NCBI RefSeq assembly: GCF_947507565.1
Contig: NC_089178.1
Coordinates: 1,984,001 to 2,048,000 of the forward strand
Origin: Oscarella lobularis
Lineage: Eukaryota > Porifera > Homoscleromorpha > Homosclerophorida > Oscarellidae
Direction of reading: 5' to 3'
DNA length: 64,000 nt
Of this stretch, positions 42,663-56,000 are shown in pieces. The translations under genes were made by a program, and so were the position numbers. Position 1 is the stretch's first letter; the number at the start of each line of letters is the position of its first letter. The notes under the pieces are model-generated. The model did no database searches. It saw nothing but the letters and a program-made list of their open reading frames with translations, and was not told the origin of the DNA.

Positions 42663-43697
42663 CTACGGATACTGAGATGGATCAGGACACACTTTGGGAT
42701 TCTTGGGATGAGGCACATCATTGAGCATCTGGATCTCCTCATCTGTGAGCTTGAAATCAAGCACGTCCAAGTCCTCCTTCATGTGATCTTTGTTCCACGA
42801 GCGAGGATTCACCAAGGCGTCTTGTTGAAGTGAATATCGCAGCAACACCTGAGCGGGACTCTTCTTGTGAGCCTCTGCTATGGACTTCACTAGCGGAAGA
42901 TCACCAATGCTCGAATTCCAGTTCTGGCTCCACGGACCCCAGTCAGGAGTACCCAACGGCGCGTAACCATTGAAAACGATCTTGCGTTTCTTGCAGAACT
43001 CGACGAGATCTAATTCGTGAAAGTACGGATGGAATTCGCACTGATTCACCGACGGTATCATCTCTCCCATGTCCAAGATATCCTGAATGTGTTTAGCCTC
43101 GAAATTCGAAACTCCAATTGCCCGCGTCTTGTTCTGTCTAAAGAGGAGCTGCATGGCCTTCCAAGTCGACTGACGACAAGCCTTCATTTCCTGTGGCGTA
43201 TTTCCTCGACAGAGCGGATCCGTCGTCGGCGGATGAGATGGATCATAGGGCCAATGTATCAGCAGCAAATCAACGTAAGTCACATTGAGACTACTCAGCA
43301 CGTACTTCATCTGGTCTAAAGTGTCGTTGTATCCTAGTGCGCCACCGGGAACGCCTCCCTTTCCTGAACCACCCGGCCCCACTTTTGACGTAATGAAGAT
43401 CTGTTCGCGAGGTATTCCGCTCTCCCTAATCGCTTTTCCCACGCCCACTTGATCGTGGTAACTAAACGCCGCGTCGATGCGTCTTCCGCCGAGCTTCAGC
43501 CAAGCGCTGACCGCAATTTCGGCTACGCTGTCGTTCCAGTACTCTCCGTGAGGAAAGGTGCTATTGGGGGCGTAGCCGCCCGTTCCGAGTCCGATGAGAG
43601 GCATAGCGACGTTTTCTCGCGCTGCATTTTGAAGAAGAACTGTCGAGCTATCAACGACGGAAAGAGTGTAGCATATGCACCAAAACAGAATCATCAT
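42663..43697 (-). CDS. Aldo-keto reductase with signal peptide
   Basis: Intronless 344-residue AKR (TIM barrel, NADPH-dependent carbonyl reduction). Catalytic tetrad: Asp and Tyr in RRIDAAFSYHDQVGVGKAI, Lys in IFITSKVGP, His in VDLLLIHWPYDP. Cofactor site: GVSNFEAKHIQDIL, SVNQCEFHPYFH, GYAPLGTPDWG, then RYSLQQDALVNPRSWNKDHM with the usual K/R contacts replaced by a K-D-H pattern. It begins MMILFWCICYTLSVV, a signal peptide, and has several N-glycosylation sequons (NST, NDS, NVT, NSS), so the enzyme probably works in the ER, lysosome or outside the cell, unlike most AKRs. Lies 1,206 bp from the matching end of a second copy. Confidence 0.85.
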   Translation of the reverse strand: MMILFWCICYTLSVVDSSTVLLQNAARENVAMPLIGLGTGGYAPNSTFPHGEYWNDSVAEIAVSAWLKLGGRRIDAAFSYHDQVGVGKAIRESGIPREQIFITSKVGPGGSGKGGVPGGALGYNDTLDQMKYVLSSLNVTYVDLLLIHWPYDPSHPPTTDPLCRGNTPQEMKACRQSTWKAMQLLFRQNKTRAIGVSNFEAKHIQDILDMGEMIPSVNQCEFHPYFHELDLVEFCKKRKIVFNGYAPLGTPDWGPWSQNWNSSIGDLPLVKSIAEAHKKSPAQVLLRYSLQQDALVNPRSWNKDHMKEDLDVLDFKLTDEEIQMLNDVPHPKNPKVCPDPSQYP

Positions 43698-43868
43698 CTC
43701 TTCAGACTATCCGGGACACACCTATCTCTCCTGAAACCGCGGTCACTCATATCATAGATACTTTAGTATCTATGCTGGTATTAACTAACTAAAAAGATAG
43801 CAAAACATAAAAAAAGCCACATCTTTGACAGTCTAGTCTACAGACAACAAAGACAGTCTAGTCTACTA
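43698..43868. other. Spacer with 3' flank copy from the AKR duplication
   Basis: From about 43785 the sequence (AAAAAGATAGCAAAACAT, then GTCTAGTCTACAGAC) matches the region after the NEK4/AKR stops at 42555-42640. It is the duplicated 3' flank of the reductase gene. No further gene is seen. Confidence 0.65.
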
Positions 43869-44017
43869 CTATGGATATTGAGATGGATCGGGGCAAACTT
43901 TGGGATTCTTGGGACGAGGCACGTCGTTGAGGATCTGCATCTCTTCGTCTGTGAGCTTGAAATCAAGTATGTCCAAGTCATCTTTCAGGTGATCTTTGTT
44001 CCACGAGCGAGGATTCA
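43869..44017 (-). pseudogene. 3' end of a second aldo-keto reductase copy, cut by the satellite
   Basis: Encodes 48 C-terminal residues and a stop codon: NPRSWNKDHLKDDLDILDF, KLTDEEMQILNDVPRPK, VCPDPSQYP. About 87% identical to the end of the neighbouring reductase and free of stops or frameshifts. Homology ends at GTGAATCC (44017-44020 side), where a CTTTTTAG on the minus strand could serve as a splice acceptor. Two readings are possible: a real last exon with the satellite in the upstream intron, or a broken copy truncated by satellite expansion. The complete neighbour has no intron at this site, which favours truncation. Confidence 0.7.
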
Positions 44018-44020
44018 CTA

Positions 44021-47000
44021 AAAAGATTAGCCTCTCTATTTAATATTTAGGCCCAAAGAATTAAAGATTAGGCCTTCAATTTAATATTAAGGCCCTTAGA
44101 ATCAAAGATTAGGCTCTCTATTTAATATTTAGGCACTAAGAATTAAAGATTAGGCCCTCAATTTAATATTTAGGCGCTAAGAAATAAAGATTAGGCCCTC
44201 AATTTAATATTTAGGCCCAAAGAATTAAAGATTAGGCCTTCAATTTAATATTAAGGCCCTTAGAATCAAAGATTAGGCTCTCTATTTAATATTTAGGCCC
44301 AAAGAATTAAAGATTAGGCCTTCAATTTAAAATTAAGGACCTTAGAATCAAAGATTAGGCTCTCTATTTAATATTTAGGCAATAAGAATTAAAGATTAGG
44401 CCCTCAATTTAATATTTAGGCCCTAAGAATTAAAGATTAGGCCCTCAATTTAATATTAAAGCCCTTAGAATCAAAGATCAGGCTCTCTATTTAATATTTA
44501 GGCACTAAGAATTAAAGATTAGGCCCTCAATTTAATATTTAGTCACTAAGAATTAAAGATTAGGCCCTCAATTTAATATTTAGGCACTAAGAAATAAAGA
44601 TTAGGCCCTCAACTTAGTATTTAGGCCCAAAGAATTAAAGATTAGGCCTTCAATTTAATATTAAGGCCCTAAGAATCAAAGATTAGGCCCTCAATTTAAT
44701 ATTTAGGCAATAACAATTAAAGATCAGGCCCTCAGTTTAATATTTAGGCGCTAAGAAATAAAGATTAGGCCCTCAATTTAATATTTAGGCAATAAGAATT
44801 AAAGATTAGGCCCACAATTTAATATTTAGGCGCTAAGAAATAAAGATTAGGCCCTCAATTTAATATTTAGGCCCAAATAATTAAAGATTAGGCCCTCAAT
44901 ATAATATTAAGGCCCTTAGAATAAAAGATTAGGCTCTCTATTTAATATTTAGACACTAAGAATTAAAGATTAGGCCCTCGATTGAATATTAAGGCCCATA
45001 GAATTAAAGATTAGGCCCTCAATTTAATATTAAGGCCCTTAGAATCAAAGATTAGGCTCTCTATTTAATATTAAGGACCTTAGAATCAAAGATTAGGCCC
45101 TCAATTTAACATTTAGCGACTAAGAATTAAAGATTAGGTCCTCAATTTAATATTAATGCATTAAGAATCAAAGATAAGGCCCTCAATTTAATATCTAGGC
45201 CCTAAGAATTAAAGATTAGGCCCTCAATGTAATATTAAGGCTCTAAGAATTAAAGATTAGGCACTCAATTTAATATTAAGGCCCTCAATTTAATATTAAG
45301 GCCCTAAGAATCAAAGATTAGGCCCTCAATTTAATATTTAGGCACTAAGAATTAAAGATTAGGCCCTCAATTTAATATTAAGGCCCTAAGAAATAAAGAT
45401 AAGGCCCTCAATTTAATATCTAGGCCCTAAGAATTAAAGATTAGGCCCTCAATGTAATATTAAGGCTCTAAGAATTAAAGATTAGGCACTCAATTTAATA
45501 TTAAGGCCCTCAATTTAATATTAGGGCCCTAAGAATCAAAGATTAGGCCCTCAATTTAATATTTAGGCACTAAGAATTAAAGATTAGGTCCTCAATTTAA
45601 TATTAAGGCCCTAAGAAATAAAGATTAGGCTCTCAATTTAATATTTAGGCCAAAAGAATTAAAGATTAGGCCCTCAATTTAGTATTAAGGCCTTTAGAAT
45701 CAAAGATTATGCTCTCAATTTAATATTTAGGCACTGAGAATTAAAGATTAGGCCCTCAATTTAATATTAAGGCCCATAGAATTAAAGATTAGGCCCTCAA
45801 TTTAATATTAAGGCCCTTAGAATCAAAGATTAGGCTCTCTATTTAATATTAAGGACCTTAGAATCAAAGATTAGGCCCTCAATTTAATATTTAGGCCCAA
45901 ATAATTAATGATTAGGCCCTCAATTTATTATTAAGGCCTTTAAAATCAAAGATTAGACTCTCAATTTAATATTTAGGCACTGAGAATTAAAGATTAGGCC
46001 CTCAATTTAATATTAAGGCCCTTAGAATAAAAGATTAGGCTCTCTATTTAATATTTAGGCACTAAGAATTAAAGATTAGGCCCTCGATTGAATATTAAGG
46101 CCCATAGAATTAAAGATTAGGCCCTCAATTTAATATTAAGGCCCTTACAATCAAAGATTAGGCTCTCTATTTAATATTAAGGACCTTAGAATCAAAGATT
46201 AGGCCCTCAATTTAACATTTAGCGACTAAGAATTAAAGATCAGGCCCTCAATTTAATACTTTGGCTCTAAGAATTAAAGATTAGGCCCTCAATTTAATAT
46301 TAAAGCCCTAAGAATTAAAGATTAGGCCCTATATTTAATATTTAGGCCCTAAAAATTAAAGATTAGGCCCTCAATTTAATATTTTGGCCGATAGAATTAA
46401 AGATTAGGCCCTCAATTTAATATTAAGGCCCTTAGAATCAAAGATCAGGCTTTCTATTTAATATTTAGGCACTAAGAATTAAAGATTAGGCCCTCAATTT
46501 AATATTTTAGGCCCAGAGAATCAAAGATTAGGCCTTCAATTTAATAATTAGGCACTAAGAATTAAAGATTAGGCCCTCAATTTAATACTTAGGCACTATG
46601 AAATAAAGATTAGGCCCTCAATTTAATATTTTGGCCCATAGAATTAAAGATTAGGCCCTCAATTTAATATTAAGGCCCTTAGAATCAAAGATTAGGCTCT
46701 CTATTTAATATTAAGGCCCTTAGAATCAAAGATTAGGCTCTCTATTTAATATTAAGGCCCTTAGAATCAAAGATAAGGCTCTCAATTTAACATTTAGCGA
46801 CTAAGAATTAAAGATTAGGCTTTCAATTTAATATTAAGGCCCAGAGAATTAAAGATTATGCTCTCAATTTAATATTTAGGCACTAAGAATTAAAGATTAG
46901 GCCCTCAATTTAATATTAAGGCCCTAAGAGATAAAGGTTAGGCTCTCAATTTAATATTTAGGCCAAAAGAATTAAAGATTAGGCCCTCAATTTAGCATTA

Positions 47001-50000
47001 AGGCCTTTAGAATCAAAGATTAGACTCTCAATTTAATATTTAGGCACTGAGAATTAAAGATTAGAAAATCAATTTAATATTACGGCCCAAAGAATTAAAG
47101 ATTAGGCCCTCAATTTAATATTAAGGCCTTTAGAATCAAAGATTAGGCTCTCTATTTAATATTTAGGCAAAAAGAATTAAAGATTAGGCCTTCGATTTAA
47201 TATTAAGGCCCTAAGAATTAAAGATTAGGCCCTCAATTTAATATTAAGGCCCTCAAAATCAAAGATTAGGCTCTCAATTTAACATTTAGGGACTAAGAAT
47301 TAAAGATTAGGCCTTCAATTTAATATTTTAGGCCCAGAGAATCAAAGATTAGACCTTCAATTTAATACTTAGGCACTAAGAATAAAAGATTAGGCCCTCA
47401 ATTTAATATTAATGCATTAAGAATCAAAGATTAGGCCCTCAATTTAATATTTAGGCCCTAAGAATTAAAGATTAGGCCCTCAATGTAATATTTAGGCACT
47501 AAGAATTAAATATTAGACCCTCAATTTAATATTAAGGCCCTATGAAATAAAGATTAGGCTCTCAATTTAATATTTAGGCCCAAAGAATTAAAGATTAGGC
47601 CCTCAATTTATTATTAAGGCCTTTCGAATCAAAGATTAGACTCTCAATTTAATATCTAAGCACTGAGAATTAAAGATTAGGCCCTCAATTTAATATTAAG
47701 GCCCTAAGAATTAAAGATTAGGCCCTCAATTTAATATTAAGGCCTTTAGAATCAAAGATTAGACTCTCGATTTAATATTTAGGCACTGAGAATCAAAGAT
47801 TAGACTCTCAATTTAATATTTAGGCACTGAGAATTAAAGATTAGACCCTATATTTAATATTACGGCCCAAAGAATTAAAGATTAGGCCCTCAATTTAATA
47901 TTAAGGCCCTAAGAATTAAAGATTAGGCCCTCAATTTAATATTTAGTCACTAAGAATTAAAGATTAGGCCCTCAATTTAATATTTAGGCACTAAGAAATA
48001 AAGATTAGGCCCTCAATTTAATATTTAGGCACTAAGAAACAAAGATTAGGCCCTCAATTTAATATTAAGGCCCTAAGAATTAAAAATTAGACCCTCAATT
48101 TAATATTAAGGCCTTTAGAATCAAAGATTAGACTCTCGATTTAATATTTAGGCACTGAGAATCAAAGATTAGACTCTCAATTTAATATTTAGGCACTGAG
48201 AATTAAAGATTAGACCCTCAATTTAATATTACGGCCCAAAGAATTAAAGATTAGGCCCTCCATTTAATATTAAGGCCCTAAGAATTAAAGATTAGGCCCT
48301 CAATTTAATATTTAGTCACTAAGAATTAAAGATTAGGCCCTCAATTTAATATTTAGGCACTAAGAAATAAAGATTAGGCCCTCAATTTAATATTTAGGCA
48401 CTAAGAAACAAAGATTAGGCCCTCAATTTAATATTAAGGCCCTTTGAATCAAAGATTAGGCTCTCTATTTAATATTTAGGCACTAAGAATTAAAGATTAG
48501 GCCCTCAGTTTAGTATTAAGGCCTTTAGAATCAAAGATTATGCTCTCAATTTAATATTTAGGCACTGAGAATTAAAGATTAGGCCCTCAATTTAATATTA
48601 ATGCATTAAGAATCAAAGATTAGGCCCTCAATTTAATATTTAGGCCCTAAGAATTAAAGATTAGGCCCTCAATGTAATATTAAGGCTCTAAGAATTAAAG
48701 ATTAGGCCCTCAATTTAATATTAAGGCCCTCAATTTAATATAAAGGCCCTAAGAATCAAAGATTAGGCCCTCAATTTAATATTTAGGCTCTAAGAATTAA
48801 AGATTAGGCCCTCAATTTAATATTAAGGCCCTAAGAATTAAAGATTACGCTCTCAATTTAATATTAATGCATTAAGAATCAAAGATTAGACCCTCAATTT
48901 AATATTTAGGCCCTAAGAATTAAAGATTAGGCCCTCAATTTAATATTTTAGGCCCAGAGAATCAAAGATTAGGCCTTCAATTTAATAATTAGGCACTAAG
49001 AATTAAAGATTAGGCCCTCAATTTAATATTTAGGCAATAAGATATAAAGATTAGGCCCTCAATTTAATATTAAGGCCCCAAGCATTAAAGATTAGGCCCT
49101 CAATTTAATACTTAGTCACTAAGAAATAAAGATTAGGCCCTCAATTTAATATTTAGGCACCAAGAAATAAAGATCAGGCTCTCAATTTAATATCTAGGCC
49201 CAAAGAATTAAAGATTAGGACCTCAATTTATTATTAAGGCCTTTAGAATCAAATATTAGACTCTCAATTTAATATTTAGGCCCTAAAAATTAAAGATTAG
49301 GCCCTCAATGTAATATTAAGGCTCTAAGAATTAAAGATTAGGCCCTCAATTTAATATTGAGGCCCTCAATTTAATATTAAGGCCATAAGAATCAAAGATT
49401 AGGCCCTCAATTTAATATTTAGGCACTAAGAATTAAATATTAGACCCTCAATTTAATATTAAGGCCCTATGAAATAAAGATTAGGCTCTCAATTTAATAT
49501 TTAGGCCCAAAGAATTAAAGATTAGGCCCTCAATTTATTATTAAGGCCTTTAGAATCGAAGATTAAACTCTCAATTTAATATTAAGGCACTAAGAATTAA
49601 AGATTAGGCCCTCAATTTAATACTTAGGCACTAAGAATTAAAGATTAGGCCCTCAATTTAATATTAAGGCCCCAAGAATTAAAGATTAGGCCCACAATTT
49701 AATATTTAGTCACTAAGAATTAAAGATTAGGCCCTCAATTTAATATTAAGGCCCTAAGAATTAAAGATTAGGCCCTCAATTTAACATTTAGCGACTAAGA
49801 ATTAAAGATTGGGCCCTCAATTTAATATTTAGGCCCAGAGAATTAAAGACCAGGCCCTCAATTTAATATTAGGCTCTAAGAATTAAAGATTAGGCCCTCA
49901 ATTTAATATTAAAGCCCTATGAATTAAAGATTAGGCCCTCAATTTAATATTTAGGCCCTAAGAATTAAAGATGAGGCCCTCAATTTAATATTAAGGCTCT

Positions 50001-53000
50001 AAGAATTAAAGATTAGGCCCTCAATTTAATATTAATGCATTAAGAATCAAAGATTAGACCCTCAATTTAATATTTAGGCCCTAAGAATTAAAGATTTGGC
50101 CCTCAATTTACTATTTTAGGCCCAGAGAATCAAAGATTAGGCCTTCAATTTAATAATTAGGCACTAAGAATTAAAGATTAGGCCCTCAATTTAATATTTA
50201 GGCACTAAGAAATAAAGATTAGGCCCTCAATTTAATATTTAGGCCCCAAGAATTAAAGATTAGGCCCTCAATTTAATACTTAGTCACTAAGAATAAAAGA
50301 TTAGGCCCTTAATTTAATATTTAGGCCCTAAGAATTAAAGAATAGGCCCTCAATTTAATATTTTGGCCCATAGAATTAAAGATTAGGCCCTCAATTTAAT
50401 ATTAAGGCCCTTAGAATTAAAGATAAGGCTCTCTATTTAATATTTAGGCACTAAGAATTAAAGATTAGGCCCTCAATTTAATATTAAGGCCCTAAGAATT
50501 AAAGATTAGGCCTTCAATTTAATATTTAGTCACTAAGAATTAAAGATTGGGCCCTCAATTTAATATTTAAGCACTAAGAATTAAAGATTAGGCCCTCAAT
50601 TTAATATTTTGGCCCATAGAATTAAAGATTAGGCTCTCAATTTAATATTAAGGCCCTTAGAATCAAAGATAAGGCTCTTTATTTAATATTTAGGCACTAA
50701 GAATTAAAGATTAGGCCCTCAATTTAATATTAAGGCCCTAAGAATTAAAGATTAGGCCCTCAATTTAATATTTAGTCACTAAGAATTAAAGATTGGGCCC
50801 TCAATTTAATATTTAGGCACTAAGAATTAAAGATTAGGCCCTCAATTTAATATTAAGGCCCTAAGAATTAAAGATTAGGCCATGAATTTAATACTTAGTC
50901 ACTAAGAATTAAAGATTAGGCCCTCAATTTAATATTTAGGCCCAGAGAATTAAAGATCAGGCCCTCAATTTAATATTAAGTGTCTAAGAATTAAAGATTA
51001 GCACCTCAATTTAATATTAAAGCCCTACGAATTAAAGATTAGGCCCTCAATTTTATATTTAGGCCCTAACAATTAAAGATTAGGCCCTCAATTTAATATT
51101 TTGTCCCATAGAATTAAAGATTAGGCCCTCAATTTAATATTAAGGCCCTTAGAATCAAAGATTAGGCTCTCTATTTAATATTTAGGCACTAAGAATTAAA
51201 GATTAGGCCCTCAGTTTAGTATGAAGGCCTTTAGAATCAAAGATTATGCTCTCAATTTAATATTTAGGCACTACGAATTAAAGATTAGGCCCTCAATTTA
51301 ATATTAATGCATTAAGAATCAAAGATTAGGCCCTCAATTTAATATTTAGGCCCTAGGAATTAAAGATTAGGCCCTCAATGTAATATTAAGGCTCTAAGAA
51401 TTAAAGATTAGGCCCTCAATTTAATATTAAGGCCCTCAATTTAATATTAAGGCCCTAAGAATCAAAGATTAGGCCCTCAATTTAATATTTAGGCACTAAG
51501 AATTAAATATTAGGCCCTCAATTTAATATTAAGGCCCTAAGAAATAAAGATTAGGCTCTCAATTTAATATTTAGGCCCAAAGAATTAAAGATTAGGCCCT
51601 CAATTTATTATTAAGGCCTTTAGAATCAAAGATTAGACTCTCAATTTAATATCTAGGCACTGAGAATTAAAGATTAGGCCCTCAATTTAATATTAAGGCC
51701 CTAAGAATTAAAGATTAGGCCCTCAATTTAATATTAAGGCCTTTAGAATCAAAGATTAGACTCTCAATTTAATATTTAGGCACTGAGAATTAAAGATTAG
51801 GCCTTCAATTTAAAATTAAGGCCAAAAGAATTAAAGATTAGGCCCTCAATTTAATATTAAGGCCCCAAGAATCAAAGATTAGGCCCTCAATTTAATATTT
51901 AGGCACTAAGAATTAAATATTAGGCCCTCAATTTAATATTAAGGCCCTAAGAAATAAAGATTAGGCTCTCAATTTAATATTTAGGCCCAAAGAATTAAAG
52001 ATTAGGCCCTCAATTTATTATTAAGGCCTTTAGAATCAAAGATTAGACTCTCAATTTAATATCTAGGCACTGAGAATTAAAGATTAGGCCCTCAATTTAA
52101 TATTAAGGCCCTAAGAATTAAAGATTAGGCCCTCAATTTAATATTAAGGCCTTTAGAATCAAAGATTAGACTCTCAATTTAATATTTAGGCACTGAGAAT
52201 TAAAGATTAGGCCTTCAATTTAAAATTAAGGCCAAAAGAATTAAAGATTAGGCCCTCAATTTAATATTAAGGCCCTAAGAATTAAAGATTAGGCACTCAA
52301 TTTAATGTTAATGCATTAAGAATCAAAGATTAGACCCTCAATTTAATATTTAGGCCCAAAGAATTAAAGATTAGGCCCTCAATTTAATATTAGGCCCTTA
52401 GAATCAAAGATTAGGCTCTCTATTTAATATTTAGGCACTAAGAATTAAAGATTAGGCCCTCAATTTAATATTTAGTCACTAAGAATTAAAGATTAGGCCC
52501 TCAATTTAATATTTAGGCACTAAGAAATAAAGATTAGGCCCTCAATTTAATATTTAGGCACTAAGAAATAAAGATTAGGCCCTCAATTTAATACTTAGTC
52601 ACTAAGAATTAAAGATTAGGCCCTCAATTTAATATTTAGGCACTGTGAAATAAAGATTAGGCCCTCAATTTAATATTATGGCCCATAGAATTAAAGATTA
52701 GGCCCTCAATTTAATATTAAGGCCTTTAGTATCAAAGATTAGGCTCTCTATTTAATATTAAGGCTCTTAGAATCAAAGATTAGGCTCTCAATTTAACATT
52801 TAGCGACTAAGAATTAAAGATTAGGCCCTCAATTTAATATTTAGGCCCAGAGAATTAAAGATCAGGCCCTCAATTTAATATTAAGGCTCTAAGAATTAAA
52901 GATTAGGCCCTCAATTTAATATCTAGGCACTGAGAATTAAAGATTAGGCCCTCAATTTAATATTAAGGCCCTAAGAATTAAAGATTAGGCCCTCAATTTA

Positions 53001-56000
53001 ATATTAAGGCCTTTAGAATCAAAGATTAGACTCTCAATTTAATATTTAGGCACTGAGAATTAAAGATTAGGCCTTCAATTTAAAATTAATGCCAAAAGAA
53101 TTAAAGATTAGGCCCTCAATTTAATATTAAGGCCCTAAGAATTAAAGATTAGGCACTCAATTTAATGTTAATGCATTAAGATACAAAGATTAGACCCTCA
53201 ATTTAATATTTAGGCACTAAGAAATAAAGATTAGGCCCTCAATTTAATATTTAGGCACTAAGAAATAAAGATTAGGCCCTCAATTTAATACTTAGTCACT
53301 AAGAATTAAAGATTAGGCCCTCAATTTAATATTTAGGCACTGTGAAATAAAGATTAGGCCCTCAATTTAATATTATGGCCCATAGAATTAAAGATTAGGC
53401 CCTCAATTTAATATTAAGGCCTTTAGTATCAAAGATTAGGCTCTCTATTTAATATTAAGGCTCTTAGAATCAAAGATTAGGCTCTCAATTTAACATTTAG
53501 CGACTAAGAATTAAAGATTAGGCCCTCAATTTAATATTTAGGCCCAGAGAATTAAAGATCAGGCCCTCAATTTAATATTAAGGCTCTAAGAATTAAAGAT
53601 TAGGCCCTCAATTTAATATTAAAGCCCTATGAATTAAAGATTAGGCCCTCAATTTAATATTTAGGCCCTAAGAATTAAAGATTAGGCCCTCAATTTAATA
53701 TTAATGCATTAAGAATCAAAGATTAGACCCTCAATTTAATATTTAGGCCCTAAGAATTAAAGATTAGGCCCTCAATTTAATATTAAGGCCCTTAGAATCA
53801 AAGATTAGGCTCTCTATTTAATATTAAGGCCCTTAGAATCAAAGATTAGGCTCTCTATTTAATATTAAGGCCCTTAGAATCAAAGATTAGGCTCTCAATT
53901 TAACATTTAGCGACTAAGAATTAAAGATTAGGCCTTCAATTTAATATTTAGGCCCAGAGAATTAAAGATCAGGCCCTCAATTTAATATTAAGGCTCTAAG
54001 AATTAAAGATTAGGCCCTCAATTTAATATTTAAGCCCTAAGAATTAAAGATTAGGCCCTCAATTTAATATGTAAGTTCTAAGAATCAAAGATTAGACCCT
54101 CAATTTAGTACTTAGTCACTAAGAATTAAAGATTAGGCCCACAATTTAATATTTAGGCGCTAAGAAATAAATATTAGGCCCTCAATTTAATATTTAGGCC
54201 CAAATAATTAAAGATTAGGCCCTCAATTTAATATTAAGGCCCTTACAATAAAGATTAGGTTCTCTATTTAATATTTAGGCACTAAGAATTAAAGATTAGG
54301 CCTTCAATTTAATATTAAGGCCCTAAGAATTAAAGATTAGGCCCTCAATTTAATATTTAGGCCAATATAATTAAAGATTAGGCCCTCAATTTAGTATTAA
54401 GGCCTTTAGAATCAAAGATTATGCTCTCAATTTAATATTTAGGCACTGAGAATTAAAGATTAAACCCTCAATTTAATATTAAGGCCATAAGAATTAAAGA
54501 TTAGGCGCTCAATTTAATATTTAGGCTCTAAGACTTAAAGATTAGGCCCTCAATTTAATATTAAGGCCCCAAGAATTAAAGATTAGGCCCTCAATTTAAT
54601 ACTTAGTCACTAAGAATTAAAGATTAGGCCCTCAATTTAATATTTAGGCACTATGAAATAAAGATTAGGCCCTCAATTTAATATTATGGCCCATAGAATT
54701 AAAGATTAGGCCCTCAATTTAATATTAAGGCCTTTAGTATCAAAGATTAGGCTCTCTATTTAATATTAAGGCTCTTAGAATCAAAGATTGGGCTCTCAAT
54801 TTAAAATTTAGCGACTAAGAATTAAAGATTAGGCCCTCAATTTAATATTTAGGCCCAGAGAATTAAAGATCAGGCCCTCAATTTAATATTAAGGCTCTAA
54901 GAATTAAAGATTAGGCCCTCAATTTAATATTAAAGCCCTATGAATTAAAGATTAGGCCCTCTATTTAATATTTAGGCCCTAAGAATTAAAGATTAGGCCC
55001 TCAATTTAATATTAAGGCCCTAAGAATTAAAGATTAGGCCCTCAATTTAATATTAATGCATTAAGAATCAAAGATTAAACCCTCAATTTAATATTTAGGC
55101 CCTAAGAATTAAAGATTAGGCCCTCAATTTAATATTTTAGGCCAAGAGAATCAAAGATTAGGCCCTCAATTTAATATTTTAGGCCAAGAGAATCAAAGAT
55201 TAGGCCCTCAATTTAATATTTAGGCCCCAAGAATTAAAGATTAGGCCCTCAATTTAATACTTAGTCACTAAGAATAAAAGATTAGGCCCTCAATTTAATA
55301 TTTAGTCACTAAGAATTAAAGATTGGGCGCTCAATTTAATATTTAGGCACTAAGAATTAAAGATTAGGCCCTCAATTTAATATTTTGGCCCATAGAATTA
55401 AAGATTAGGCTCTCAATTTAATATTAAGGCCCTTAGAATCAAAGATATGGCTCTCTATTTAATATTTAGGCACTAAGAATTAAAGATTAGGCCCTCAATT
55501 TAATATTAAGGCCCTAAGAATTAAAGATTAGGCCCTCAATTTAATATTTAGGCCTTAAGAATTAAAGATTAGGCCCTCAATTTAATATTTAGGCCCTAAG
55601 AATTAAAGATTAGGCCCTCAATTTAATATTAAGGCCCTAAGAATTAAAGATTAGGCACTCAATTTAATATTAATGCATTAAGAATCAAAGATTAGACCCT
55701 CAATTTAATATTTAGGCCCAAAGCATTAAAGATTAGGCCCTCAATTTAATATTAGGCCCTTAGAATCAAAGATTAGGCTCTCTATTTAATATTTAGGCAC
55801 TAAGAATTAAAGATTAGGCCCTCAATTTAATATTAAGACCCTAAGAATTAAAGATTAGGCCCTCAATTTAATATTTAGTCACTAGTAATTAAAGATTAGG
55901 CCCTCAATTTTATTAATATTTAGGCACTAAGAAATAAAGATTAGGCCCTCAATTTAATATTTAGGCACTAAGAAATAAAGATTAGGCCCTCAATTTAATA

